64,000 bases of DNA from Sphingobium herbicidovorans (GTDB lineage Bacteria > Pseudomonadota > Alphaproteobacteria > Sphingomonadales > Sphingomonadaceae). Shown here piece by piece: positions 8,324 to 16,732 of the stretch. The DNA lies in the NCBI RefSeq assembly GCF_002080435.1, contig NZ_CP020538.1:868001-932000 (forward strand). The letters run 5' to 3'. How positions within the stretch are numbered: the first letter of the stretch is position 1; each line of letters begins with the position of its first letter. A model generated the notes under the pieces. It had not been told where the DNA came from. It saw only the letters and a program-made list of their open reading frames with translations, and ran no database searches. A program made the position numbers and the translations under genes.

Positions 8324-9256
8324 ATGGCGGGCAAGGTCGTCGTGCTGGGCAGCGTCAATATCGACCTTCTGGTCAGCACGCCGCGCCTCCCCTGTGCCGG
8401 CGAGACCGTATCGGGGACAAGTCTGACCCGCCAACTCGGCGGCAAGGGCGCAAATCAGGCCGTCGGCGCGGCGCGTGCGGGGGCGCATTGCATCTTGCTG
8501 GGCGCTGTCGGAAAGGATGAGGACGGCGACAGCATGTTGGCGGCGCTCAACAGCTATGGCGTCGATACCGGACGCATACGCGCCACCTCCTCCGCAACCG
8601 GCTGCGCGGTGGTTGCGACATCCCCGCAAGATAATCAGATCATCCACATCGCGGGCGCGAACAGCGACGTGGACGCGATACTGGCGGCGGACGTCGATCT
8701 TGGGCCAGAAGACGTTTGCCTTGCCCAGATGGAAACGCCAATCCCGGCCACGGCGACCCTGTTCCAGCGTGCCCGGGCCGCCCGGGCCTGCACCATTCTC
8801 AACGCCGCGCCCGCATCGACCGCCGCGCTTGATTTGCTGCCTCTCTGCGACATTCTGATCGTCAACGAGAGCGAATTGGCCCTGCTCGCCGGATCGGACG
8901 CCGGGTCCATGCTGGACGATCAGAGCCTGCTGTCGAGCAGAAGCCTGCTCGGATTGCAGTCTGGCCAAACGCTGTTCGTCACTTTGGGCGCGGACGGTCT
9001 GGCGATCATCGGACAGGACGCGATCCAGCGCATCGCGGGGCGGTCAGCCACGGTGGTCGACACTACCGGCGCGGGCGATTGTTTTTGCGGCTATCTCGCT
9101 GCTGGCTTGGCACGAAGCGATCCAACAGACCAGGCTGCAATAGAGGCGAATGCCGCTGCGTCCATCGCTGTCCAGTCCTTCGGCGCGGCGGCCTCGATCC
9201 CCAATCGCGCAACCGTGCTGCAAAGCCTGGGCAACAGCCCCGCACTTACCTGCTAA
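8324..9256 (+). CDS. rbsK: ribokinase / PfkB-family carbohydrate kinase
   Basis: 310 residues. The N-terminal PfkB motif LGSVNIDLLV and GGKGANQAVGAARAG near residue 38 are ribokinase-like. The C-terminal signature DTTGAGDCFCGYLAAGL (near 245) holds the catalytic aspartate and anion hole. It phosphorylates a sugar, ribose by nearest resemblance. It lies 6 bp after the RpiB-like gene and 25 bp before the PD40 gene, in one operon. In this context the natural sugar may not be ribose. Confidence 0.85.
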   Translation: MAGKVVVLGSVNIDLLVSTPRLPCAGETVSGTSLTRQLGGKGANQAVGAARAGAHCILLGAVGKDEDGDSMLAALNSYGVDTGRIRATSSATGCAVVATSPQDNQIIHIAGANSDVDAILAADVDLGPEDVCLAQMETPIPATATLFQRARAARACTILNAAPASTAALDLLPLCDILIVNESELALLAGSDAGSMLDDQSLLSSRSLLGLQSGQTLFVTLGADGLAIIGQDAIQRIAGRSATVVDTTGAGDCFCGYLAAGLARSDPTDQAAIEANAAASIAVQSFGAAASIPNRATVLQSLGNSPALTC

Positions 9257-9281
9257 AAATATCGACAAAGGAGCCTGAAGC

Positions 9282-10442
9282 GTGACCCATAACATTGCGG
9301 CCCGTAAGCCCAATCTAGCCGCCGCCATGTTGAGCGCGGCACTGTTGACCGCTGCGCTCCCGCTGACCGCCGCGCCTGCCGCCACGACGACGGTCGCCAG
9401 CATCGATTATCTGACAGCGCCTTTCCATCAGGAACGCCTTTTGGACTGGGGCAACCGGCCCAACTGGTCGCCGGATGGCCGCCGCATAACCTTCACGAAA
9501 GACGATCTGGTCGATAGCCCTGCCTATGAAATCGATGTGCGCACGAAAAAGGTGCGCTGCCTGACCTGCAAATTCGGCGACACGCAGTTCGTCACCCGCA
9601 TCTTCTACCTGCCTGACAACAGCTTTCTCATCGAAGCCGCGCCGGGGATGAAGGGGGGCAGCGGCGGGGCCGCCGATGCGGCGCGCACCCAGCTCTTCTG
9701 GATGTCCAAGAAGCTGGCCCGCCCTGTTTCGCTGAACAGCGGAGCCATGGGAGACATCGCCATCGCCCGCAGCGCCAATGCCGATGGATCGGTCGACATC
9801 GCCTGGTCGCGCCCGACCGCGACAGGTCTGGAACTCACCAAGGCACGGCTGGTCAATGATGGACGCACCGCGCAGCTCGCTGACCAGCAGGCGCTCTACA
9901 CCTACCGGCCCGGCCAGCCCGGTCCCGCCAGCTTCCCTGAAGCCTATGACTTTATCGACGGCGGGCGGAGCGTCATGTTCTGGACAACCGAGGTGGACGC
10001 GCTCGACAGCGAAATGTACAAGGTCGACATCGCCACCAAGACCGTGAGCAAGGTCTACGCCACCCCTTCCCACAATGAGACCCATGTCTTCCCGGACGAA
10101 CGATACGGGCTGGAGGAAGCGAATATTCATTCGGATCCGGATGGCCCCTATCGCGGCGTAAGCGCCCACATCAAGCCGGGCGTCGAGCAGATCCTGCGCT
10201 TTGCCGGCAAAAGTGACGCAGCGGAGATCGCCGCCACCCACTCCGGCAAGGGGTTCGATATCTTCGTCATCACGATGGACGGCAAATCTCGCCGGGCCCT
10301 TACCAATGTCAGCCCATCCGGCGCGCAGGCGCATCAATCCGTCGTGTCCCACGACGGCCGCCGCATCGCTTTTGCGATCAAGGATCCCACCGGAAAGTCG
10401 GGCCATGCGACGGGGCTCTATATAGGAACCTTCGGCGAATAA
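9282..10442 (+). CDS. secreted PD40/TolB-like beta-propeller protein (paralogue)
   Basis: 386 residues starting at a GTG with AAAGGAG nine bases upstream. A signal peptide (residues 1-32, ending TAAPA) leads into PD40 repeats such as RPNWSPDGRRITFTKDD and SVVSHDGRRIAFAIKDP. It is clearly related to the protein at 806-1873. It is third in the operon with the RpiB-like isomerase and the sugar kinase, and is followed by a strong terminator. A periplasmic binding or scaffolding role in sugar utilisation is inferred from context only. Confidence 0.75.
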   Translation: MTHNIAARKPNLAAAMLSAALLTAALPLTAAPAATTTVASIDYLTAPFHQERLLDWGNRPNWSPDGRRITFTKDDLVDSPAYEIDVRTKKVRCLTCKFGDTQFVTRIFYLPDNSFLIEAAPGMKGGSGGAADAARTQLFWMSKKLARPVSLNSGAMGDIAIARSANADGSVDIAWSRPTATGLELTKARLVNDGRTAQLADQQALYTYRPGQPGPASFPEAYDFIDGGRSVMFWTTEVDALDSEMYKVDIATKTVSKVYATPSHNETHVFPDERYGLEEANIHSDPDGPYRGVSAHIKPGVEQILRFAGKSDAAEIAATHSGKGFDIFVITMDGKSRRALTNVSPSGAQAHQSVVSHDGRRIAFAIKDPTGKSGHATGLYIGTFGE

Positions 10443-10482
10443 TAAGCAGACGCGAGAAGCGGCGGACAGGGAGACAATGGCA

Positions 10483-10520
10483 GCGGGCGTGGCCAAAACC
10501 ACGCCCGCAATTCTCTCTTT
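10483..10520 (+). terminator. rho-independent terminator of the rpiB-rbsK-PD40 operon
   Basis: A perfect 10-bp inverted repeat (GCGGGCGTGG at 10483 and CCACGCCCGC at 10499) with a six-base loop is followed by a T-rich run (AATTCTCTCTTTT). It lies 40 bp after the stop of the PD40 gene and before the opposing tRNA gene. Confidence 0.8.
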
Positions 10521-10530
10521 TGTTCGAGAA

Positions 10531-10607
10531 TGGTGCGCCCGACGGGATTCGAACCCATGGCCCTCAGATTAGGAATCTGATGCTCTATCCTGCTGAGCTA
10601 CGGGCGC
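10531..10607 (-). tRNA. tRNA-Arg (anticodon CCT)
   Basis: The 77-nt cloverleaf reads on the minus strand. The acceptor stem GCGCCCG pairs with CGGGCGC, the D arm is GCTCAGCAGGATAGAGC, the anticodon stem TCAGA/TCTGA encloses loop TTCCTAA (anticodon CCT), the T arm contains GGTTCGAATCC, and CCA is encoded. Confidence 0.97.
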
Positions 10608-10641
10608 CCGTTGACGGCTCTATGCTGCCCCGCAGGCGTGG

Positions 10642-11118
10642 TCAATTCTTCGCTTCAGGTGGAACCACGGGAAACAGCAGCGGCGCCACCTCGACGCCTT
10701 CGGAAATCAGGGCGCGCGCTTCCTCGGGCGCTACTTCGCCATGGATGCTCGCCCGGTCCTTTTCCCCATAGTGCATCGCGCGGGCATGTTCGGCGAAACC
10801 ACGGCCGACCCAGGTCGAATCTTCCAGCACCTTTGCCTGGGCCTCAGCCAGCGACTGCATGATCTCGCGCATCCGCGTTTCGTCCCCGGCCAACGCGACG
10901 GGAGCAGTCGGGCCAGCGGGAACAGGGGTCTCAGCAGGGCGGCGGTTACCTTTTGCGGCGACCGCGGGGGCCATCACCGCCTTGGACACATCGGGGTCGC
11001 CGCACATGGGGCAAAGCAACAATCCACGCGCGGACTGATCTTCAAAATCCGCGGTCGATCCGAACCATGCTTCGAACACATGGCCATGGGCGCTGCATTT
11101 AAGGTCGAAAACAATCAC
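10642..11118 (-). CDS. DUF1178 family protein
   Basis: 158 residues. The N-terminus IVFDLKCSAHGHVFEAWF and a CPMCG pair near residue 37 are the DUF1178 hallmarks (a zinc-ribbon-like start). An alanine/proline-rich linker follows, then a C-terminal conserved block with EHARAMHYGEKDRASIHGEV. The family is widespread in alphaproteobacteria and of unknown function. Its ATG overlaps the stop of the upstream nitrilase-family gene, so it is the last gene of a coupled comF-grxC-nitrilase-DUF1178 operon. Confidence 0.9.
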   Translation of the reverse strand: MIVFDLKCSAHGHVFEAWFGSTADFEDQSARGLLLCPMCGDPDVSKAVMAPAVAAKGNRRPAETPVPAGPTAPVALAGDETRMREIMQSLAEAQAKVLEDSTWVGRGFAEHARAMHYGEKDRASIHGEVAPEEARALISEGVEVAPLLFPVVPPEAKN

Positions 11119-11954
11119 GAAATCGTCACATCCGCTGGAAGGATACGCCGGTTGGCGATTGCGGGCACCCGCCCGCGCACCTCCTCTACGCGCGAGAGAT
11201 CGATTTCCGCAAGGGCAAGACCACGCTCCACGCCCATGTCCAGCACGACTTCACCCCAAGGATCGACGATCAGGCTGTGGCCATAGGTTTCCCGCCCATC
11301 TTCATGCACGCCCGCCTGCGCGGCGGCGATGACGAAACAGCCCGCCTCGACCGCGCGCGCGCGCAGGAGGACATGCCAATGTGCCTGACCGGTGGGCACG
11401 GTGAAGGCGGCCGGCATCAACAATATCGTCGCCCCGGCGTTGGTAAGCGCGCGATACAAATCCGGGAAGCGCATGTCATAGCAGACGGAAAGACCCATCC
11501 GCCCCCATGGCGTATCGACGGCGACGACCTGCTCACCCGGCCCATAAACGGAGGATTCCCGCCAGCTTTCGCCGGTGGCGAGATCCACATCGAAAAGATG
11601 GATCTTGTCGTAACGAGCGCGGATCGCTCCGTCCGCGTCGATCATGAAGCTGCGATTGGCCCAGCGCCCGTCGCTGCGTTCGTCCTTCAATGGCAGCGAT
11701 CCCAGATGCACCCACAGGCCGTGCTTCGCCGCCGCGTTACGAACCTGCGCAAGCACCGGGTCATCCGCTTCGCTGCGCAATGTAGCCGCCGCCCGCGACC
11801 GGTCGCGATCCAGATAGCCTGCCATTTCGGGCGTGAAGAGCATGTCCGCCCCCTCCGCCTTGGCGCGCTCAACCATCATCGCGATGGTGTCGCCATTCGC
11901 TGCGGGGTCGATACCGCTGGTCATCTGGAAGATCGCGGCGCGCATATTGTTCAT
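11115..11954 (-). CDS. carbon-nitrogen hydrolase (Nit1-like, probable deaminated glutathione amidase)
   Basis: 279 residues of the nitrilase superfamily. The catalytic triad is visible: Glu in LFTPEMAGYL (near 42), Lys in RYDKIHLFDVD (near 112) and Cys in LSVCYDMRFPDLYR (near 155). Nit1-type enzymes hydrolyse deaminated glutathione or small amides in the cytoplasm. It is coupled by 4-base overlaps to grxC upstream and the DUF1178 gene downstream, and adjacency to glutaredoxin agrees with glutathione housekeeping. Confidence 0.88.
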   Translation of the reverse strand: MNNMRAAIFQMTSGIDPAANGDTIAMMVERAKAEGADMLFTPEMAGYLDRDRSRAAATLRSEADDPVLAQVRNAAAKHGLWVHLGSLPLKDERSDGRWANRSFMIDADGAIRARYDKIHLFDVDLATGESWRESSVYGPGEQVVAVDTPWGRMGLSVCYDMRFPDLYRALTNAGATILLMPAAFTVPTGQAHWHVLLRARAVEAGCFVIAAAQAGVHEDGRETYGHSLIVDPWGEVVLDMGVERGLALAEIDLSRVEEVRGRVPAIANRRILPADVTIS

Positions 11955-12208
11955 ATCCCCAGCAACGGGTCCAGCCGGCCCTGCCGGTCCAGCGCCGCCA
12001 TGTCATCGCTGCCGCCGATATGCCTGCCGTCGATGAAAATCTGCGGCACGGTCGTCCCGCCATTGGCGCGCTCCAGCATCTCGGCGCGCTGGGGTCCGCC
12101 CATGGTGATGTCATATTCGTCGAACGCCACGCCCTTGCTCTCCAACAGACCCTTTGCGCGCGCGCAGTAGCCGCACCATGCCTTCGTGTAGATTTCCACC
12201 TTCGCCAT
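11951..12208 (-). CDS. grxC: glutaredoxin 3
   Basis: 85 residues beginning MAKVEIYTKAWCGYC, with the redox-active CGYC motif at residues 12-15, the cis-proline TVPQIFI near 53 and the GG-D motif HIGGSDDMAAL for glutathione binding. The ATG at 12208 is preceded by AAGGAG; the longer open frame upstream runs antisense-free into comF and is not coding. The stop overlaps the next gene. It reduces disulfides and mixed glutathione disulfides. Confidence 0.95.
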   Translation of the reverse strand: MAKVEIYTKAWCGYCARAKGLLESKGVAFDEYDITMGGPQRAEMLERANGGTTVPQIFIDGRHIGGSDDMAALDRQGRLDPLLGI

Positions 12209-12252
12209 TGCATACTCCTTGCGGGCTGAAATTGTCGCTGGGTCTGCCTTTG

Positions 12253-13002
12253 TCAATCGGCGCCCTCTGCGCCCTCCGGCAATGCACGCGCCCAGCACAT
12301 CAGGTGAACGCTGGAAGCGCCGCCCCGTTTCAGCACCCTGGCGCACGCCGCCGCCGTCGCCCCGCTGGTATGCACATCGTCGATCAACAGCACCGACCGC
12401 CCCTTGACCCGATGCGCCGGGGCCAATGCAAAGGCTCCCCGGACCGCCTTTGCCCGCTGACCAGCGTGCATGCCCCGCAACGGCTGGGTCGCCCGCATCC
12501 GCAGCAGCGCATATTTGTCCACCTCCAGCCCCGTCGCGCGGCCCAGATGATCGGCGATCAATGCCGATTGGTTGAAACCACGCCACCACTGCCTCCAGCG
12601 ATGAAGCGGCACCGGCACGATCAGCGGCGGGGCATCGAACACGGGCAGCCGCCGCGCCATATGTCCCGCGATCAGCCGCGCCAGGCCAATGCGCCGCCCA
12701 TATTTCAACCGCAGCGCGACCGCCCGCGCCACATCGCCATAGGCCAGCACGGCCCGCGCGCTGTCATAAGGCGGCGGTTTGGCGAGGCAGGCGCCGCACG
12801 CCGCATCCGGCCCGCGATCATGGTCGAAGGGCACGCCGCAGCGCGCGCAGCAAGGATCGCCCAAGAAACGCATCCCGCCCCAGCAGAACAGGCAAAAAGC
12901 GTTGTCGCTCGCCACTATCGCGCCACATCCGGGGCATCGGGGCGGCAGGGCGTAATCCAGCGCGGGACGTAAAACGGCCTTGAGAATAGGGGCAAGCGGC
13001 AT
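12253..13002 (-). CDS. comF: ComF family protein (phosphoribosyltransferase-like)
   Basis: 249 residues from the ATG at 13002. A zinc-ribbon N-terminus (CPGCG, CLFC, CARC and CGAC pairs within the first 75 residues) is followed by a phosphoribosyltransferase domain ending in the PRPP motif VLLIDDVHTSGATAAAC (near 205). ComF/GntX proteins are linked to DNA uptake or to gluconate growth; the exact reaction is unknown. It is the first gene of the operon with grxC. An upstream in-frame ATG (13038) is possible. Confidence 0.9.
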   Translation of the reverse strand: MPLAPILKAVLRPALDYALPPRCPGCGAIVASDNAFCLFCWGGMRFLGDPCCARCGVPFDHDRGPDAACGACLAKPPPYDSARAVLAYGDVARAVALRLKYGRRIGLARLIAGHMARRLPVFDAPPLIVPVPLHRWRQWWRGFNQSALIADHLGRATGLEVDKYALLRMRATQPLRGMHAGQRAKAVRGAFALAPAHRVKGRSVLLIDDVHTSGATAAACARVLKRGGASSVHLMCWARALPEGAEGAD

Positions 13003-13046
13003 GATCTCCCTTGTTCCCGTTCCGCCCCCGATGCACAAGGCCCGCC

Positions 13047-13895
13047 ATGACCCAGCCTGACATCTTCGACCGGTCCCTGCGCGCCCGGCGGCGGGACCGT
13101 ATGTTGGCCCGATTTGCGGACCATGACTTTCTCTACCGTGCGATGCTGGACGAACTACTGGACCGACTGGTCGATGTGCAGCGGGACCTGCCGGAAGCGC
13201 TCGTCATAGGATGCCCCGATGCCAGCGCCCGCACCGCGCTTGAGGCGATGGGCAAGCGCGTCGTCTGCGCCGACCCCGGCTTTGCTGCCGCCCATGCGCA
13301 GCGGGGCGTGCAGGCGGAGGAGGATGCGCTGCCCTTCGCCGACGACAGTTTTGATCTGGTGGTCGCCTGCGGAACGCTGGACAGTGTCAATGATCTGCCC
13401 GGCGCGCTCATCCTGATGCGCCGGGTGTTGCGCCCCGATGGCCTGATGCTAGCGGCCTTTACCGGCGCGGGCACCCTGCCCCGCCTGCGCGCCGCGCTGA
13501 TGGCGGGCGAAGGCGACCGCCCGGCGCAGCATATCCATCCTCAGGTTGATGTACGCGCGGCGGGCGACCTGCTGAGCCGCGCGGGCTTTGCCATGCCGGT
13601 CGCGGATAGCGAGACGCTGACGGTGCGCTATGGCGACATGCTGCGATTGATGCACGACCTGCGCGGCATGGGCGCGGGCAATGCGCTTGCGTCGCATCCC
13701 CCTGCCCTGCGGCGAGACACGCTGATGGGCGCGGCCCAGCATTTCGCCGCCGCAGCCGATGCGGACGGCCGGACGGCCGAGCAGATGGCGATCCTGTATC
13801 TAAGCGGCTGGAAACCCGACGCAAGCCAGCCCAAACCAGCCCGGCGGGGGAGCGGAAACATATCGCTCGCAGACGCTCTCAAACGGAAGGACTGA
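13047..13895 (+). CDS. class I SAM-dependent methyltransferase (NDUFAF5/BioC-like)
   Basis: 282 residues from the ATG at 13047. A Rossmann SAM-binding region contains ALVIGCPDASA (motif I position), PFADDSFDLVVACGTLDSVND (motifs II-III) and RRVLRPDGLMLAAFTG (post-motif). The start DIFDRSLRARRRDRM resembles alphaproteobacterial homologues of the complex I assembly hydroxylase/methyltransferase NDUFAF5. It is divergently arranged with comF. The substrate is not determinable. Confidence 0.8.
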   Translation: MTQPDIFDRSLRARRRDRMLARFADHDFLYRAMLDELLDRLVDVQRDLPEALVIGCPDASARTALEAMGKRVVCADPGFAAAHAQRGVQAEEDALPFADDSFDLVVACGTLDSVNDLPGALILMRRVLRPDGLMLAAFTGAGTLPRLRAALMAGEGDRPAQHIHPQVDVRAAGDLLSRAGFAMPVADSETLTVRYGDMLRLMHDLRGMGAGNALASHPPALRRDTLMGAAQHFAAAADADGRTAEQMAILYLSGWKPDASQPKPARRGSGNISLADALKRKD

Positions 13896-13914
13896 TCGCC
13901 GTCGCCAAGACAGC

Positions 13915-14883
13915 TCAGGCCGCCAGTCGCAAAAAGGGAACCGGCTCTGTCGACCGAAGCACGATGGGTCTGCCTTCGGAAGCCTCGAACAATTCGCCGT
14001 CCAGAATCACGCTGCTGTGATCGCCCTCGATGCGGATGATGTCGCCCTGTTCCAGATGAACACCCTGCACCTGCCCCTTGCCAACGCGCCGCGTGATGCT
14101 GGCCCAGCCCAGGCGCAGCAGCGCGGGCAGGCTCTGATCGACCGCCATCAGCTTCATGTTGCCGCGACGGCTATCGCCCGCCTGCACCCCCAGCAACAGC
14201 CGGTCGAGCGTCGTGACGATCAACACCGCGAAACGCCCGGCAAGCTGTCCCTCGCGGATCAGGGAAATGCGCACCGGATGGCTCGATTGCGGCAGAAACC
14301 GCGCACGAATGCCGAATATCAATGACGCCAGCACGGCCAGCACCGTCAGGAAATGGCTGAGCCCGTTGGACAGGCCCAACGGATAAATCTGGTTGCGGCA
14401 ATAGAGCATATAGTCGGCCAGACCCGCACCGCCCAGGAACATGCCCAGAACCGGGCGCGATCCCACCCGCCCGTCCGACAATGCAATCAGTTCGCGCGCG
14501 ACCACATGGTCATCGACCCCGGCCTTGGCGATCTGGACGATGCGCTCCAGCGCCTTGATCGGATCGCCGTGAATGCCAAGGTCGAGCGCGATCAGGTTCG
14601 TCTTGCCATTGGGCAGCACCGCGATCGGCGGCACCCGGCCCGTGAAATGTTCGCCCTGATACAATTCGGTCAGCGCCGCCTGAACGGTGCCGTCGCCGCC
14701 ATTGATGACGATGACGACCGGATCGACGCGGGCGATGGTCTGCAACGCCCGGCCGATCTGTTCGACATGCTCCACCTCATAATGGAAAATGTCGGGATTG
14801 CTGGCGCAATAGCTGCGCACACGCGGAAGCGTCTGCCGGTTGCCCGTCGACTTCGGATTGGACAGGAGGGCGACGCGTACCAT
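13915..14883 (-). CDS. diacylglycerol kinase family lipid kinase (paralogue 1)
   Basis: 322 residues with the DAGK catalytic fold: an N-terminal LLSNPKSTGN loop (phosphate binding) and INGGDGTVQAALTEL near residue 62 (the GGDGT ATP-binding signature). The C-terminal beta-rich domain includes LDGELFEASEG. It begins 5 bp after the stop of the DUF2141 gene, so the two form an operon. Relatives phosphorylate diacylglycerol, sphingoid bases or ceramide. In a sphingolipid-producing lineage a ceramide or long-chain-base substrate is plausible but unproven. Confidence 0.85.
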   Translation of the reverse strand: MVRVALLSNPKSTGNRQTLPRVRSYCASNPDIFHYEVEHVEQIGRALQTIARVDPVVIVINGGDGTVQAALTELYQGEHFTGRVPPIAVLPNGKTNLIALDLGIHGDPIKALERIVQIAKAGVDDHVVARELIALSDGRVGSRPVLGMFLGGAGLADYMLYCRNQIYPLGLSNGLSHFLTVLAVLASLIFGIRARFLPQSSHPVRISLIREGQLAGRFAVLIVTTLDRLLLGVQAGDSRRGNMKLMAVDQSLPALLRLGWASITRRVGKGQVQGVHLEQGDIIRIEGDHSSVILDGELFEASEGRPIVLRSTEPVPFLRLAA

Positions 14884-14887
14884 CGGA

Positions 14888-15382
14888 TCACATATACTGA
14901 AGTTTTATGGTGAGACGCGTCACGCCGGGGCCGACATTGACCGCGGCCTTTTGAACCGATGGCTTACCCAGATTGAATATGCTGATCGAGGGATTGTTCG
15001 AAAAGCCGCCGCCATCGCGCGAGATGTCAGTCTTGCCATTGCCGTTGCGATCATGGCGCACCGCGATCGCATATCGGCCGGGTTCCGGCACGGGTACGCA
15101 GAAGCGCATGCCGCCGTCGCTGGGCCGCACCACAGTGTCGATGCGATTGAGCCATGCGCCCTTGGCCAACCAAGCGCTCTTGGTCGCGGGATAGGATTGC
15201 ACGCGCACATTGCCGGTCGGGGCGGCGAAGCCGCGCACATCGACCAGCACCGCCGGACCCTTGGACGATGCGCCGCATTTATCAAGATCGTTACTGATTT
15301 CCTGTCCGTGGGCAAACGCCGGAAATGAGGCGAAAAGCGCCCCTGCCGACATCAGACCCATCGCAACTTTAAACATGACCAT
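14888..15382 (-). CDS. secreted DUF2141 domain protein
   Basis: 164 residues (possibly starting at the ATG at 15376). A signal peptide ends near FPAFAHG. The DUF2141 beta-sandwich follows, with VLVDVRGFAAPTGNVRVQSY, then the conserved PGRYAIAVRHDRNGNGKTD stretch (a calcium-loop-like D-x-N-x-N-G-K-x-D) and a C-terminal NNPSISIFNLG block. Family members are periplasmic and of unknown function. It is upstream of and coupled to a lipid kinase gene, suggesting a link to envelope lipid metabolism. Confidence 0.85.
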   Translation of the reverse strand: MVMFKVAMGLMSAGALFASFPAFAHGQEISNDLDKCGASSKGPAVLVDVRGFAAPTGNVRVQSYPATKSAWLAKGAWLNRIDTVVRPSDGGMRFCVPVPEPGRYAIAVRHDRNGNGKTDISRDGGGFSNNPSISIFNLGKPSVQKAAVNVGPGVTRLTIKLQYM

Positions 15383-15516
15383 CCAACTCCGTGAAGCTAT
15401 AGCCGCCCGAGAAACCGGACGGCGAGCCCCTGTTCGCCCCCGCGAACTTTATTCCGTGCTTCTGCTATGAGCGGAGTTTGCGGCCAAATCATGGTGATGG
15501 GACGACCACATAGAGA

Positions 15517-16728
15517 ATGTTGACCGCCACCGACCGATATCTCGCCCGCCTGATAGCGCTGCCGATGCTCGGCACGCTGGTCATTTCCGCGATGCTGCTG
15601 GTGCTCGACAAGATGTTGAGCCTGTTCGATTTCGTCGCAGCCGAAGGCGGCCCGGTCAGTGTCGTGTGGCGGATGCTGGCCAATATGATGCCGGAATATC
15701 TGTCGCTCGGCATTCCCATCGGGCTGATGCTGGGCATCCTGCTCGCCTTCCGAAAACTGGCGCTGTCGTCGGAACTGGACGTCATGCGCGCGGTTGGCCT
15801 GTCCTACGGCCGGTTGCTGCGCGTGCCGTACATGTATGCGATCGCGCTGGCGCTGCTTAACTTTGGTATCGTCGGCTTTGTCCAGCCGCTCTCCCGCCAC
15901 GCCTATGAAGCGCTACGATTCGAACTGCGTTCGGGCGCGCTGGGCGCGTCTATCAAGGTCGGCGAGTTCACCAACCTTGGCAAGCGCATGACCCTGCGGA
16001 TAGAGCGCAGCCTGGACGAAGGGCGGAACCTTCAGGGCATCTTCGTGCGCGCCGCGGGCAAGGATGGGCAGACCCTGGCGGTGACCGCCGCGCAGGGCAG
16101 CTTCCTTGCGACGGACGATCCCGACACCATCATCTTCCGCCTGCGGGACGGCGTGCTGGTCAACGATGCGCCGAAGTATAAATCACCGCGCATCCTGTCC
16201 TTTTCCAGCCATGATTTGCCAATCGACCTGCCGCAGATCGAACGATTCCGCGGACGCAATGTCGACCGGGAAAAGACGATTCCCGAACTCGCGGTGATGG
16301 GCCATGATCCCGCCACGCCCGAAAAGCTGCGCAACGAGATTCGTGCGAATTTCCATTTCCGCCTGGTTGAAGTGGCGATGATGCTGCTCTTGCCGCTCGC
16401 GGCCCTCGCCTTCGCCATTCCCCCGAAACGGTCTACATCGGCGCTGGGGGTCTTTCTCTCGATCGTCTTCATCGTGACTTATCACAAGATCAACGAATAT
16501 GGCCAAGGCATCGGCGCGCTGGGCAAGGTCGATCCGATCATCGCGCTGTGGACGCCGTTCCTGCTCACCGCCGGGCTGATCATGTGGATGTATCATGTCG
16601 TCGCGCACCGTCCCGGCGGGCAGCCCATTGGTGCGCTGGAATATGCGTTCGCCAAACTGGGCAAGCAGATAGCGAAGCTGCTGCGCTTCGGCAGAAAGCG
16701 CAGCCCGGCAGCGCAAGGAGCAGCTTGA
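15517..16728 (+). CDS. lptF: LptF/LptG family ABC transporter permease (LptF)
   Basis: 403 residues of the YjgP/YjgQ family: N-terminal transmembrane segments, the conserved MLSLFDF region and GIPIGLMLGILLAFRKLALSSELDVMRAVG near residue 75 (coupling helix), a periplasmic beta-jellyroll (about 135-280), and three C-terminal membrane helices. With LptG it forms the inner-membrane permease that extracts lipopolysaccharide. LptG follows after 4 bp. Sphingomonads are known for glycosphingolipid in place of LPS, so the transported lipid here deserves attention. Confidence 0.92.
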   Translation: MLTATDRYLARLIALPMLGTLVISAMLLVLDKMLSLFDFVAAEGGPVSVVWRMLANMMPEYLSLGIPIGLMLGILLAFRKLALSSELDVMRAVGLSYGRLLRVPYMYAIALALLNFGIVGFVQPLSRHAYEALRFELRSGALGASIKVGEFTNLGKRMTLRIERSLDEGRNLQGIFVRAAGKDGQTLAVTAAQGSFLATDDPDTIIFRLRDGVLVNDAPKYKSPRILSFSSHDLPIDLPQIERFRGRNVDREKTIPELAVMGHDPATPEKLRNEIRANFHFRLVEVAMMLLLPLAALAFAIPPKRSTSALGVFLSIVFIVTYHKINEYGQGIGALGKVDPIIALWTPFLLTAGLIMWMYHVVAHRPGGQPIGALEYAFAKLGKQIAKLLRFGRKRSPAAQGAA

Positions 16729-16732
16729 CCCC

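Noticed and set aside
10520..10771. Open frame across the tRNA-Arg(CCT) giving a peptide with GIRTHGPQIRNLMLYPAELRA
   Set aside because: This is the well-known false translation of a tRNA gene on the opposite strand.
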